Assembly: GCA_038131695.1 (NCBI GenBank)
Contig: JAYPQA010000019.1
Coordinates: 1 to 13,242, forward strand
Direction: 5' to 3'
Origin: JADHLK01 sp038131695
Lineage (GTDB): Bacteria; Pseudomonadota; Alphaproteobacteria; Puniceispirillales; Puniceispirillaceae
DNA: 13,242 nt
Shown: positions 13,211 through 13,242 of the stretch, piece after piece
How positions within the stretch are numbered: the first letter of the stretch is position 1
Layout: each line of letters begins with the position of its first letter
Made by a program: the position numbers and the translations under genes
The notes under the pieces: generated by a model
Databases searched by the model: none
Told to the model about the DNA's origin: nothing
What the model saw: the letters and a program-made list of their open reading frames with translations, nothing else

Positions 13211-13242
13211 AGCGGTTCCTCCTCATCTCTACTTCAGTTGTG

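Noticed and set aside
1..13242. Mobile element, prophage, CRISPR array or RNA genes
   Set aside because: No transposase, integrase, terminal inverted repeats, regularly spaced identical repeats with spacers, or tRNA/rRNA-like sequence was seen; the only tandem repeats are the short arrays described.

Overview
The window looks like a chromosomal segment of a free-living, probably marine, alphaproteobacterium. The evidence is moderately high GC, dense short-gap operons, a glucosylglycerate osmolyte cluster, a BKACE/3-hydroxyacyl-CoA-dehydrogenase catabolic cluster, an IclR regulator and a LivK-type solute-binding protein with a twin-arginine-like leader. The overall flavour resembles SAR116-like or Rhodospirillales-like genomes, but that assignment is an impression and was not tested. 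I see no tRNA, rRNA, CRISPR array, prophage or insertion sequence.

Left part (1-1868): the 5' end of a secreted protein reads leftwards off the edge and resembles a two-partner-secretion (filamentous haemagglutinin) N-terminus. A divergent upstream region with a 12-bp tandem repeat and a good sigma70-type promoter then leads into a 38-residue lipoprotein and an EamA/DMT permease. A convergent SnoaL/NTF2-like small protein follows.

Centre-left (1869-6030): a 345-bp non-coding stretch with a perfect 19-bp palindrome precedes a compact plus-strand operon. Its genes are an MPGP-type HAD phosphatase, a glucosyl-3-phosphoglycerate synthase (GpgS) and a GH13_18 phosphorylase of the glucosylglycerate type. 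Together they would make glucosylglycerate from NDP-glucose and 3-phosphoglycerate, and return it to glucose-1-phosphate and glycerate. The phosphorylase gene is broken into two overlapping frames by what looks like a single missing A near 4652-4655; all catalytic regions remain recognisable across the break.

Centre-right (6058-10918): six minus-strand genes form one catabolic operon. In transcription order they encode a cyclase-family metal hydrolase, a cupin, an SDR oxidoreductase, a single-domain 3-hydroxyacyl-CoA-dehydrogenase-type enzyme, a BKACE beta-keto-acid cleavage enzyme and a glutathione S-transferase of the reductive-dehalogenase/beta-etherase kind. A divergent IclR regulator (11078-11830) and a shared intergenic region with 21-bp-spaced direct repeats complete a self-regulated unit. 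The logical flow is ring or amide hydrolysis, oxidation to a beta-keto acid, then acetyl-CoA-dependent cleavage. The substrate is unknown, and this is the best candidate for an undescribed pathway. A 16-bp repeat unit present four times in tandem overlaps the BKACE stop codon.

Right end (11876-13242): a strong bidirectional terminator separates IclR from a convergent branched-chain-amino-acid-type ABC solute-binding protein. Its 3' half is intact, but its 5' half switches frame at least ten times, which looks more like poor sequence near a contig end than gene decay.
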